A DNA stretch of 64,000 nt from Artocarpus heterophyllus (lineage: Eukaryota; Streptophyta; Magnoliopsida; Rosales; Moraceae), in contig CM046333.1 in the NCBI GenBank assembly GCA_025403435.1, forward strand, positions 30,835,521 through 30,899,520. Reading direction: 5' to 3'. Shown here one piece after another: positions 34,361 through 46,202 of the stretch; the stretch's first letter is position 1; each line of letters starts with the position of its first letter. The notes under the pieces were generated by a model. That model made no database searches. It saw only the letters and a program-made list of their open reading frames with translations, and was not told where the DNA came from. Position numbers and translations under genes: made by a program.

Positions 34361-36381
34361 TAATAAATAAATAAAGGACACAAATTAAACGGTTGCATGA
34401 ACATCATAAATATACATTTTGGAATAGTATACATGAAGCATGATACATATGGAAAAACATAAAAATATTTTACTAATACCACGATTATTAAATTTAAATA
34501 AATAAAGTGTCCCCATAAGGTAGGTCAGATTATTTATAAATTGAATTGAGACACTCTCAATTAATAAATATATTCAAAATATCTCATATTTTCTATATTT
34601 ATTAATATATATTTTTTTTTGGTCAGGACACGATTAACAAATTAATTATATCTTTATAAATGTAACCCACTATTTTAGATTTTAATAACTTAACTCAAAA
34701 TTGTCGTCAAAAGGTAGGTCAATTTTGAAATACATTATAAAATCCTATCTCTTAGAAGCCAACCTTGTTATTGATTTAAACAGACAACCTCTGTAGGAAG
34801 GATGAAGAAATCAAAGTATCACGAGGCACCACCTAAATCTCACGGTGTTATGCTAATAATGGAGACTGCATGCTATATTGTCATATTACCTTCTTTCACT
34901 CATTATTTTAAAAAGATGTGTTTTATCTTATAAAACATCCTATGTTTCATAATTCTAGTAAATAAAACCAGTTTTTAATTGCTAGGTTATATTGTATGAT
35001 AACAAAATCCCATCTTATTTTACACTTAAATAAATTACCAGATTTCTAAAAATCTAAATTTATTATGAATTGTCTAAGTTATCCAACATTGAACAATTTA
35101 AAATTAGATAACTTAGAATTAATGTGAATTTTACCAAGTTTAAACTATTAAAACTAAAATCACATTATTTAGTGGATTAATAAAATAATTAAAAATAAGA
35201 TTTTATATAATCAACCCAATTAATTATAATCTCATTAAATTAATTTTATCACATATTAAATCATTTTATAAACAACTTTATATGAAAATAAAATAATATG
35301 CAAGTGTATGCATGTCATGTTATAATAATTATAAGCGGGCACTTTCCTAAATGGCATGTTATAATGTACGAACATGTTATCATAATCATCACATAAAATA
35401 ATAACATGATAATAAATAATGGATTTTTGATAGGTCCTTTTTGATAATTAAATTATAGCCCAAAAAATTAGATAAAAAAATTACAAAGGTCTTATTGTAA
35501 TTAAACATAATTCCCAGCTCCATTGTTGCAGATTTCATTAGGTTGGTTCCAGTATAAAAACTACTAGGTTACCTTTTAAAATTTGTTAGGACCAAGTTTA
35601 AAATAAAGCCCAATAGTCCATTGCGTTACTTAAGGTAATTAAATGGACTTCATCTTCTTCAACTCATTCTCTAGCGTGAGTAGCTTCATGTGTAGCCGCC
35701 TTTGCTCAAACCTGCCACCTCCTGGTGGAGTGCCACTGCCTTTTGTAGCACCACAGCCATGGCTAGCAGGAGAGCCCAATGCACGGTGTTTCATGGTGCT
35801 CAGCGGAGTGCAGCAACAGAGGCTCCTCCACGAGATAGCATGGCTAAGCCTCCTCTACAAAAAGCTACAACCGAGTCCAGCTTTTGTCAAGGTGGAGCTT
35901 GAGGCCAAACTACCATGGTACCGCAAACCTACCTCTCCTTTGCTGCCTCGTTTTGTTGCCATTCGCTAGCTTACCATGGAAGGCCGTAGCACTCAGGGCT
36001 TAGCCGTGAGGCTCAAGGCCAAGCGCTACCAAGCCTCATGGTGGCTTATGGATGACCTCTACCACTTCTCCATTCATGGCCGAACAACGTGGAGTGATGG
36101 GTAGAAAGTTTGCCTCTTGAATCGTAGGAAGTTCCAAATGAAATAAGAGAAAAAAAAAATGTTTATGTGAACCTTTATTGCACATATGAAGATATGTGCA
36201 TGCTTTTTTTTTTTAATTTAAAACTATTTGTACACATTACTTAATGCATGAATGTTGTTTTCATTTGTACTCGTGTAGTGTAGTTTTCACCAAATATATA
36301 TATATATATATATATATTTTTTTATGGTTGTAATTTGAGATTCAAAGAAATGGCTGTGGCATTTATTGCTTTTTGTCATAC
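34361..36381 (-). other. Leader of copia family 1, part 1
   Basis: Non-coding sequence between gag and the nested solo LTR. It contains a GC-richer island (35640-36110) with an open frame of 108 codons on the plus strand (35643-35969) that matches nothing I know. A (TA)n run lies at 36294-36317. The island might be a captured or inserted fragment; no TSD was found for it. Confidence 0.45.
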
Positions 36382-36386
36382 TTAAT

Positions 36387-38404
36387 CGTTGGAAAAATAG
36401 TACGTTGTGAAATTTTTAAAATTTTGTATATCAAAGTATTTTCGAAAACATAAGTTTGACACACTATATGCATAAATTAACCAATCTTACTAACCTCATA
36501 AATGTAGAAAAGCTCCCGCAATCCGTGAAGAGTATAACGTTCTAAAAGAGCTTCAACCAACTGGTCTTCTTTGCTATTCTCTATCCATGATCGGGGTACA
36601 TGTGGGCGTATGTTGTTCAGCCTTTCCCTGGTGACTCTTCTTCCAATCAATTGAGAAATACCCAAAGCTATAGTTTATGGTTTGTGAACAACAGCTTTCC
36701 AGGAAGTTAAAGTCTCACTGATAGTGTCTCACTCTAGATTTCTTAACTGATCTGAATAATAATGAGTCTCACTCCCCTTTATATAGAGGTTGGGCCCAAG
36801 AGTCAGTCCTTATTAGATAAGGCCTCAAAAATTTAAATCAGAATTTAATCAAAGACAATATCTAATAACATCCACATGGAAACACGTGATTTATTTAATG
36901 CTCAATCGACAGGCCAAATTGGCAGATCGGCTTGTGGAACTCGCTCCATCGGTAGGCCAAACTTGAAGATCGGTCTGCCAAACTTTTGATAAATGATCCC
37001 TAAAAATCTTTATTCCCACCCAAGATTCCTGGGATAGAGCCTCAACTTTAATTCAAATAACCCAATAGAGAAGTTATCTGATTAAAACAGTCATATCTAG
37101 ATAATCTCTAGGAAATAAATATTCTTGATAATTCAATAAGTTTATCTTAAATTAATTTATTCAAAATTAATCCAACTGATAAATAAACATGAATTATCTG
37201 ATCCAAAAAATTCAACAAGTTTATCTTAAAGTAATTTATTTACAAAATTAATTCAACCAATAAACTGACATGAATTATCTGATCCTATCAAATTTCAGTC
37301 AATCTGATAACTTGACACAAGTAACCAATTATTGGACAAGCACACTGTATCGTTATAGGATTTTATGAGCTAACAAAGGGGACCTTATGGACCTATATAA
37401 TTCAAACTCCTGATAATTATGAAACTCAATATCCCAAATATACATTTCATAATTATCAACTCCAATGCTACTCCACTAAAAGCTTAGAGCTGCACTCTCA
37501 AACTATATAGAATTACGAAGCCCGTATAGCTAAGTCTCCATGACATATCATAATGTATCGTATCCTTATAGGATTATCCATAATTGGCTTAAGGATAAGT
37601 TCTGTCTTACCTTCTCATTATTTTTATCTTACGTTCTATTATCTCATTATCAGCAAGGTAATCTCAGCATACCATTCAGTTACACCTATGTATCCAAATG
37701 ATTGAGCGCTCCAGTTTTTCAATTACAGAATAACACATATAAGAGGATATCAACTCCTCCTAAAGAGGAGCTATGGATTCAATATCTATGAATAATAGGT
37801 GTATGCTATCAAGAATTATGCCTCCAACATACCGACATGCGTACCACTATAAAGTGTGGACGTCACCCTTTGGTACATCAAGAGACGCAAGTCAAGACAA
37901 CGAGCCCACTATCCATCTCAGGATTAAGATACAACACAAATGATTGTCTAAAGTGAATCGATTTACAGAGATAGAGTTATTAATCCAAATCAATTCACTT
38001 TATGTCCTGATCCAACACATCGTTACCTATGACAATGTGCCAATGTTTCTATTCAAGGAGTCCACCACCGATGGTCAAGGCAAACCATCTTCTATTAGGG
38101 ATATAGAAAATATAACAATCTTTGCATGAATAAAGCGTCCAACTTTATTCCCTCGATTGCAGATCTTATGATTTAGGCCGCCACCTTAAGAATCATGTCT
38201 TCTACATAATTTGTCCATCATATGCCCAATTTATAAAGGTTTAGACTGACAGTCTCAGACTATTGTTTAGTTAACATACATTCAACAAATATGAACATAA
38301 AGAGGACAAGATTTAGTATATAAATAATAAATAAATTCTTTATTGATAAAAATGTCTCCAAAAATATATTACATTTTTACTCCTTAGGGCATACATATCC
38401 AACA
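36387..38404 (-). mobile_element. Solo LTR of copia family 2
   Basis: This is full-length relative to the family 2 LTRs (compare 46203-48228), starts cgttggaaaaa (TG mutated to CG) and ends catacatatccaaca. A perfect 5-bp TSD, ttaat, flanks it (36382-36386 and 38405-38409). No internal sequence is attached, so it arose by LTR-LTR recombination after insertion into the family 1 leader. It carries a decayed palindrome cluster at 36908-36988. Confidence 0.88.
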
Positions 38405-38706
38405 TTAATGTGGTAGTAATCCATGTGAATGGAGAAAAGAAAAGTATTATATGTGATGTGATATGCATATACAGCTAGATAACCACGTGAAGCGCAGGTG
38501 CTTCTCCACATGTAGATTAATAACTTTTGATGCTTCACATAAATGGCAAATAATAATATAATTAATGACTAAAAATCCATTCATGTAAATTACTCGTTTA
38601 TCACATGAACAGAAATAGTAAAATATACAAAGTGCCCATAAACATGTATTAAGAACATGATATTATCAAAATAAAATCATGTTAATTGAAATTATATATG
38701 CTATAA

Positions 38707-38721
38707 CCCACTCCGATGCCA
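38707..38721 (-). other. Degenerate primer-binding site of copia family 1
   Basis: The minus strand reads TGGCATCGGAGTGGG next to the 5' LTR, a mutated version of the tRNA-iMet PBS TGGTATCAGAGC. Confidence 0.65.
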
Positions 38722-38723
38722 TT

Positions 38724-40763
38724 TGTTGCAATTAAATATGAAACGAAATGAAAGGAATGGATCGTTGACAAACAAAAATTTTCTTAAAACTTTGTTCATA
38801 AAAAATAGCTATATAATTTTAAAGGATAATAAAAAGCTTTGAAAAGTTTTTCAAACCTCTTGAAGACCTATCAGGGTATCCTAGCTTTCCTCTACATCAC
38901 GATTTTCTTGGCTAAGCCTCCACACCAATGGAAAGACGAGTGAACATCAAACGACAAGAATAAATTAACCTTACTCTTTTCTGTATTCGCTATGTATTCA
39001 ACACATGAGATAACAGACTTTTTTTTTTCAGAGAAAGAACTCAGTTTTTTTTTCTCTCTAAATATTCTATAAAAGTTAAGTGAAAAAGATATATGGAGAT
39101 AACTGTTATCTCTATCTATTTATATCTGAGTAGTTTGTTATTTTTAATTAATTTTAATTAATTTTAAATTTGAAACAACCACCATATAAGATATATGGGA
39201 AAGAGATATATTCTACATTCCTTATCCTCCTTTTTTTAATTTATTTTTGAAACAAATCACGTATAACATTATTCTATTTATACATACATATATATTTATG
39301 TATCGTTTAAAAAAAGAGAGAATCACGTAATATAATAAATCATATTATGTATATAATATATATAATATAATTAAAATCTTATATATATATAAATTTAAAA
39401 ATAAATCATATTTATTTAAGAATAGATTTCAATTAATTAATAATTTAATTTTGTGTCCATGTGGTCCCACCACAAGTGTGTCATACACAAAATTAAAATT
39501 ATATTTAAACAATCTTATTATTTAAATATTATCAATTAATTAATTTAAAATATATGTAATTATTCTTATTAATAAAACATAATCAATTAATTAATTAACT
39601 AAAGCTTAGGTAAATGTGACAACATTTATCACATTACATTACGTATCACAGAGAATATTTTTCTATATCATATTAATAACTTAAGTGTGAAATAATTAAT
39701 TCTAAATTTAATAATTCCAAATTAAATATGTATAATCCATTCTATGCATCAAATCCAATACAGTGTTATAGAGGTGGCATTGGGGACCTATAAACCTATA
39801 ACCCATGCTCCAATAAATTTTGACAATTAATTAAACTCTTTAATTAATGTGCTAAATTTATTAGTTTTAGTATTACTCTACTACAAACTTGAAATTAAAC
39901 TCTTGAAATTATAGCAAAATTACTCAATGAAAATTCCTGAGAAGTCCATTGATATAATTATTACATATAAGTCAGTCTTCTATAAATTATTCATAAAAAG
40001 AGCTAGGTTCAATTTTTATTTACCTCTCTTATTGCTTCTTTATTCTAAAGTTTCAATAATTCTCTAATGGATAGTTAATTCATAATCTTGTTATGAATGA
40101 GCACTCTACTAGTCAAACTTTAAATTATCACTAAAGATAGCTATTTTTCTAACTTCCATAAGGAAGGAATGGATTCCAATATGTATAATATTATTCCCAG
40201 CTATTTATTCCATTATGTTTCCAAGATGCTATGTTATGATCTATATTTAGATGAATCTTATCATGCAAGTCAAAAAAAATAATGTCATAAATAGGAGTCT
40301 AATCAATTCTCCAGATTAAGACTATCAAATATATTATCATCATAGTGATAAATTTGAATACTCTATTTGTAACGGATGATTATTAGAGATTCATAATTTA
40401 TCTAGTCTAGTCCTATATAATCTCATTATATAAATTACCCCTAATCTAATGTCTCTACATTAATAGCCCAGATAAAACTATTTCATTCCAAATGAGATTG
40501 GACCATACTTGAAATATTTAATTAAAGATCCAAACTTTAATTAATTATTACGGATTATTTAAATTATTATCTATAAATTTTATCCCTATGCATGTAACAC
40601 TTATATGTTAAATTTATAGTCACATAAATAATCATGGAATTTTCTTGATGTTTATTAAAGAATTCACAATACATATAATCAATTAAAATAATTATAAATG
40701 TCACTTTATTTATTTGTTAATAATATGTATAATGTTGTAGCTTATAGGACACCAACCCCAAGA
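38724..40763 (-). repeat. 5' LTR of copia family 1
   Basis: It starts tgttgcaattaaatatg on the plus strand and ends ccaaccccaaga (terminal CA mutated to GA), collinear with 27834-30913 without the hAT insertion. Confidence 0.85.
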
Positions 40764-40768
40764 GTTTC

Positions 40769-41027
40769 AATATTGATCATATGAATGTATACATTGGCAC
40801 TAGAAAAATAAATCAAGAGGCTAGGGTTATAGTAAAAATTTCAACAGCTGTTATATATAAATCAAGAAGATTTTATATGTTATGAGGTAAGATATACAAA
40901 ATTTTAACATATCATGGAGCGAACTACTATCATCAAATTTCAAGAAAAAAATTAGGGTATCTTGGATATTTGGTAATTAACAAACATGATACATATAGGT
41001 CATTACACTTGTTGGATTATAATTAAC

Positions 41028-41070
<43 letters not shown>

Positions 41071-41672
41071 GGGTCAAAAAGAGACCAACTTTTGCCTATC
41101 ATGATGGTCATAAATGTAAAATTTCTTCTCTTATCAATGTAAATTTTGCACCTACATACAACCCGTATATACCAATGTCATATAATGCATACGCATTGAG
41201 ATATTTAATATTATTGATCAAGTGCTTATCAAATTTTGTTACTTAATACAAGGGATCACCTCTTGGAACCGATAAAATAGTGAACTAACATATTGTCATA
41301 AAATAAAGTAAGTACCAAATTTTGCCCTAGAATCAACTTAACATCAAAATTATTGTACCATATACCAATAGACAATCAATTGACAGACGAAATTTGATAA
41401 TAACTTGGAAATTAAGTAGCTAATAAATTAATATCAATTGTAATAGTGTGCTCCCTGAACATTAAAATGTAACATGACATACGATATATTAATTAACATT
41501 AACATAAAAAAATATAATATGGAGGCACAGTGTTACAAGGGTTATTTTTGAAAGGGATATATCAATTAATATTAACATAAAAAATTAAATATGGAAGCAT
41601 AGTGTTGTAAGGGTTATATTTGAGAGGGAATTTTGTAATTAACATTTAAATATTCAAGTATAGAATAGCACA
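40769..41672. other. Intergenic gap between the two copia elements
   Basis: AT-rich with a long (TA)n microsatellite (about 41032-41066). A 73-bp unit is tandemly duplicated (41484-41556 and 41557-41629; both contain attaacataaaaaa and aagggttat). No gene. Confidence 0.6.
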
Positions 41673-41677
41673 TACAT

Positions 41678-43674
41678 TGTTAGACATGTATGCCCTAAGG
41701 AGTAAAAATATAATAAGCTTTTGGAGACATTTTTATCAATAAAGAATTTATTTATTATTTATATACCGAATCTTGTCCTCTTTACGTTCATATTTGTTGA
41801 ATCTATGTTAAGCAAAAAAAAAGTGTGAGACTGTCGGTCTAAACCTTAAGAATTGGGCATATGATGGACGAATTATGTGGAAGACACGATTCTTAAGGTG
41901 ATGGTCTAAATCATAAGATCCACAATCGAGAGAATAAAGTTGAGTGCTTTATTTATGCAAAGATTGTTATGTTGTCTATATCCCTCTTGGGAGATGGTTT
42001 GTCTTGACCATCAGAGGTGGACTCTATGAATAGAAACATTGGCACATTGTCATAGGTTACGATGTGTTGGATCGAGACATAAAGTGAATTAATTTAGATT
42101 AACAATTCTGTCTCAGCAAATCGATTCACTTTAGACAATCATTTCTGTTGTATCTTAATCCTGAGATGAATAGTGGGCCTGTTGTCTTGGCTTGTGTCTT
42201 TTGAAGTACCAAAGGGTGACACCCACATCTTATTAATGGTATGCATGCCGGTACGTTGGAGGTATGACTCTTGATAGCGAGACCTGTCATCCATAGATAT
42301 GGAATCCATAGCTCCTCTTTAGGAGTAATGATATCCTCTTATATGCATTATCCTACAATTGGAAAATTAGAGCGCTCAGCCATTTGGATACATAGGTGTA
42401 ACCAAATGGTATACTATCATTGGATAGTAAGTTTTCTGATGGTGAGATAATGGAACGTAGGATAAAAATAATCGGAAAGGTAAGACAGAACTTGTCCTTA
42501 AGCCGATTATGGATTATCATATGGGGATACGATGCACTATGACATGTCATGGAGACTTAGCTATACGAGCTGTGTAATTTTATATAGTTCGAGAGTGTAG
42601 CTCCAAGCTTTTAGTGGAGTAGCGCTGGAGTTGATAATTATGAAATGTATATATGGGATATTGGGTTTCATAATTATCGGGAGCTTGAACTATATAGGTC
42701 CATTTGGTCCCCTTTGCTAACTCACAACATCCTGTAACGATACGGCGTGCTTTTCTAATAGTTGGTAACTTATGTCGGATTTATTAGATTGATCAAATAA
42801 TTCATGTCTGTTTATTAGTTGAATTAATTTTGTGATAAAAATTAATTCAAGATAAACTTGTTGAATTATAAGGATCAGATAATTCTTGTCTATTTATCGG
42901 TTGATTTAATTTTAGATAAATTAGATCAAGATAAACTTGTCGAATTATTGGGAATTGATTTATTTTTTTAGAGATTATCTAGATAAAGTTGTTTTGATCA
43001 GATGACTTCTCTATTGGGTTATTTAATTTAAAACTGAGACTTTATTCTATAAAATCTCGGGTGAAAAATAAAAGATTCGCGAGATTTTTATATGGCAGTT
43101 CGACCTGCCAATGGAGCCTGTTCGGCTTGTCGATCAGGTGGTTCAGCCTGCCGATCAGCGAAGGATAAGATCATGCATTTCCACGAGGATCTTATCAGAT
43201 ATTGATCCAAACTTGATTCTGTTTCGAGTTTTTGAGACCTAATATGATAAAGACTGACCCCAAGATCAATCTCTATATAAAGGGGGTAAGTCTTAAGAGT
43301 TACTTAGATCAATTGAGAGATTAAGAGCAATACTCTGCTAATGAGAATCTGAAAACTCCTTGAGAGCTTTTGTTCACAAATCATGAACACTTGCTTTGGT
43401 TTCTCTCGATTGGTTGGAAGGAGAGTCACCTAGTGGAAGAGCTGTATGTGTGAGCCCATACTCACTTCGGTCATGGATAGAGAATAGCAAAGTAGACTAG
43501 TTGGTTGAGGCTCTTCTGAAATGTTACTTTTCTTCACGTTTTGCGAGGGTTCTTTGGCACACAAAGATTAGTAAGATCTAGTTAATTTGTGCATATAGGA
43601 TGCCAAACTTGCGTTTTAAAAATTACTATGATGTAAAATTTTTAAAATTTTGCTGCGTATAATTTTTTCCAACA
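41678..43674 (+). repeat. 5' LTR of the plus-strand copia element
   Basis: It starts tgttagacatg and ends ttttttccaaca. The TATA box tatataa is at 43274-43280. A U3 palindrome cluster (ttcgacctgcca, ttcggcttgtcga, ttcagcctgccga) lies at about 43097-43162, upstream of the TATA box. Confidence 0.9.
43274..43280 (+). promoter_or_regulatory. TATA box in copia 5' LTR
   Basis: ctctatataaagggg in the LTR, conserved in the 3' LTR at 60633-60640, is the likely Pol II core promoter of the element. Transcription would start about 30 bp downstream. Confidence 0.65.
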
Positions 43675-43676
43675 AT

Positions 43677-43688
43677 TGATATCATAGC
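43677..43688 (+). other. Mutated primer-binding site
   Basis: tgatatcatagc differs from TGGTATCAGAGC at two positions, both G to A. It lies directly after the 5' LTR. Confidence 0.75.
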
Positions 43689-44188
43689 CAGGTTTTTACA
43701 TAAATTTACGAGTTTGTGATCATGTTATATGTATAAATTTTATGATCTTAATCTCTCCTATGCTTGAATTTAATTTTAAAGAGAGTTGGCACTCTAGGTT
43801 TCTATATATTATATATGTTGTCATAGATTATGTGGTGAATGTTTATTAATTAATTATGGTTAATTAAATTCTTATTTAATTATTTATTAATTAATTAATT
43901 TATACTGGCTATGGTTCCTTAGAGGTTAGAATGTGTCTCTGGGTTTTTCATGTAATTAGATGCTGGACTATCATCTCCATCTAGGAATTATTATTTACTT
44001 TTAAATTTGTAAGATTTTTGTAATTAAATAATTATTCAGAGAAGATGGATTTAGAAGTCGGATATAGAAGAATGATGATAGGCGCTCCAAGGTATTTCCT
44101 GAGCCTCTAATTTTATGCTTTTGAATTGTTAAAAATAAAATTGATGAATTGCATTAAAAATTGTATTTTCTGGCATAGCAAATTTCTG

Positions 44189-44361
44189 CTCGGTCGGCAT
44201 GCCGAACTCACCAGTTCGGCAGACCGATGGTCGTAGATCGACAGGCCGAACTTGAGGTTTAGTAGAGGCCTTCAGTGAGGCAAAAATCAAGAGGTTCTAG
44301 TGGTAGGCCAAACCTACATGATTGGCAGGCCGATCACCTAGATCGGCCTACCGACCGAGAG
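44189..44361 (+). repeat. GCCGAAC palindrome cluster in copia leader (plus element)
   Basis: Six to eight units include ggtcggcatgccgaac, gttcggcagaccgat, atcgacaggccgaac, tggtaggccaaac, attggcaggccgat and atcggcctaccgac. The block is flanked by aaatttctg on the left and ccgaccgag followed by aaaaaattt on the right, as in the gypsy LTR. Confidence 0.85.
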
Positions 44362-44860
44362 CTAAAAAATTTCTAGAAAATGTGCAGTTTTTTCGATACA
44401 GCTTTAATTTTATTTTTAGGACAATTCTAAGAAACATTAAATTTGGATATGACTGGAAATATGAAGTATTCGATTCATACAGGATTGAAGACTTAAAGAT
44501 AGGTATTACATAAAGAAGGATACAACTTGAGGATTCAAGGATGAAGAATCGATAATATGTCTCGATTATTCTCTTGTAATCTTAGTTTTCTATTCTCTAA
44601 GGTGGAACCATAATATTATGGTTATTTATTATTTTGCTTGTAGCTTTGCTTGATTGTTTTGCTTGTCTGCATTATAATATGATTTCCCATGTATATTGAT
44701 AACATGTCATATAGAATAGGAAGTGCCGCTCATATTAAAATTGTTCATGCATATTCTTAAAATAAAACCTTGATTTCAAAAGATTGAGTGGGAGAAGGTT
44801 TTCGAAGAGAGAATCTAAGGCCTCCATTGTTGGTCCATAGGCAGAACATGGTGGTCCCGA

Positions 44861-45159
44861 CCCCTAGGAAGGGATTTCTATCATGTATTAGATTGGATCT
44901 CTGAGAAGATAAGGTATTTTAGCATGATTTATAATTGCACACCCCTAGGTGGTGATTATAAATCATGGATAAAATATTGAAACGATCGTTATACACTCTC
45001 GTTAATTTTTTTATTAACCTCCCCTAGGAGTTCTGTTAATAAAATTAATGGCCAAAGAAACGATTATTAATATATGCTGGATTATACGGGTCTTGGATGG
45101 CATATATTACTTAGGAGAGGATCTATGTTCCTGATTGAATTTGGCATGACTCCCCTAGG
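44861..45159 (+). repeat. Four CCCCTAGG palindromic motifs upstream of gag
   Basis: Copies lie at 44861-44868, 44942-44949, 45021-45028 and 45152-45159, within 165-465 nt of the gag ATG. All four are conserved at the same relative positions in the nested copy (52655-52662, 52574-52581, 52495-52502, 52364-52371, minus strand). Around them are longer palindromes such as ctcccctaggag. Confidence 0.8.
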
Positions 45160-45324
45160 AGCTTGTTGAATTCTGTGTTGGGAATTATCGTTGTAAGGTT
45201 GTGATATTTTTAAGGTTTTGACACATAAACACATTTGTGTGTTTTACATGATTGTGTTATCTTACTAAATTATTATTATATGTTTGCTTATGTTTGGTAT
45301 ATGATTCTTTATTGTAGTTTAAAA

Positions 45325-46202
45325 ATGTCTAAAAATGCTTTATCATCTATACTTGACAAAAACCTATTAACCGGTAAGAATTATAATGATTGGAAACGGA
45401 ACCTGGATATCGTCCTGTCCTTTGAGAAACTGAAATATGTACTGACAAGCCCTTGTCTTCCTGAGCCTACAGGAGACTCAACTAATGAGCAATTCCAAGC
45501 GTATGATCGCTGGAAAGATGCTAATGATCAGGCCCGCTGCCATGTTATGGCTAGCATGAATAACGTGCTACAGGCTCAACATCAAGATTATGAGACTACA
45601 AAGCAGATCTTGCATAATCTTGAAGATATGTTTGGAGGCCAAGCCATAACAAAGCGGCAAGGGGCGCTTCAAAAACTTCTAAATTGTAGACAGAGGCCGA
45701 GGACATCTATAAAGGAGCATATGATGTTGGTCATGGGTTACCTCGTTGAGGCTCAAACCAATGGAGCCGACATCGATGCTGAAACTCAGATGACTATGGT
45801 CTTTGAGACTCTGTCTAAGGAATTTATTCCGTTGAGAGCTACTTTTAATTTAAGCTATAGACGAGATATGACCGTGACAAAATTAATGAAAAAGTTATAG
45901 GAGTTTGAACTGCTGATCAGGGAGTCTCCTACGAGTGGCGAGGCCAACATGGTAGCTACTTCTTATTCCAATCTTAACTCTGGGAATGGAAAGAAGCAAC
46001 GGGCTAAGAACAGGAAGTCTTTTGTTCCTACTAGCACCATGAGCAAGAAGAAGAAGAAGAAGAACCCAAAGCAGCTTAAGTGCTTCTTCTGTGGAAAGGT
46101 CGGACATATCAAGAAGCATTGCAAGGACTTCCTTTCCAAAGGAGGTAAGTGTGATCTTCTGTATATAAAAACTAGTTTGGTTGAGGAATCAATTGACATT
46201 TG
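45325..46202 (+). pseudogene. gag: Copia family 2 gag, 5' part before the nested insertion
   Basis: The ATG at 45325 (MSKNALSSILDKN) matches the start of the nested copy. The UBN2/Gag core follows (YNDWKRNLDIVLSFEKLKY, LEDMFGGQA). A TAG at 45898 replaces a Gln codon of the sister copy. The frame then continues through a Lys run to an intact zinc knuckle CFFCGKVGHIKKHC and stops being collinear at 46202, where the nested element begins. The protease follows on the other side at 55918. Confidence 0.85.

Larger units (their letters stand above)
27834..40763 (-). mobile_element. Old Ty1/copia retrotransposon (family 1), minus strand, with nested insertions
   Basis: Direct LTRs lie at 27834-30913 (3' LTR, enlarged by a hAT insertion) and 38724-40763 (5' LTR). 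The flanks gttcc (27829-27833) and gtttc (40764-40768) make a 4/5 TSD. Between them, on the minus strand, are gag, protease, integrase, RT and a truncated RNase H in copia order. The long leader contains a solo LTR of family 2. The LTRs differ widely by eye (substitutions and small indels), so this is the oldest dated layer of the 28-61 kb nest. Confidence 0.85.

Noticed and set aside
35643..35969. 108-aa plus-strand ORF as a host gene
   Set aside because: It lies in the leader of a copia element, has no recognised domain or gene context and includes low-complexity sequence; kept only as a GC-rich island.
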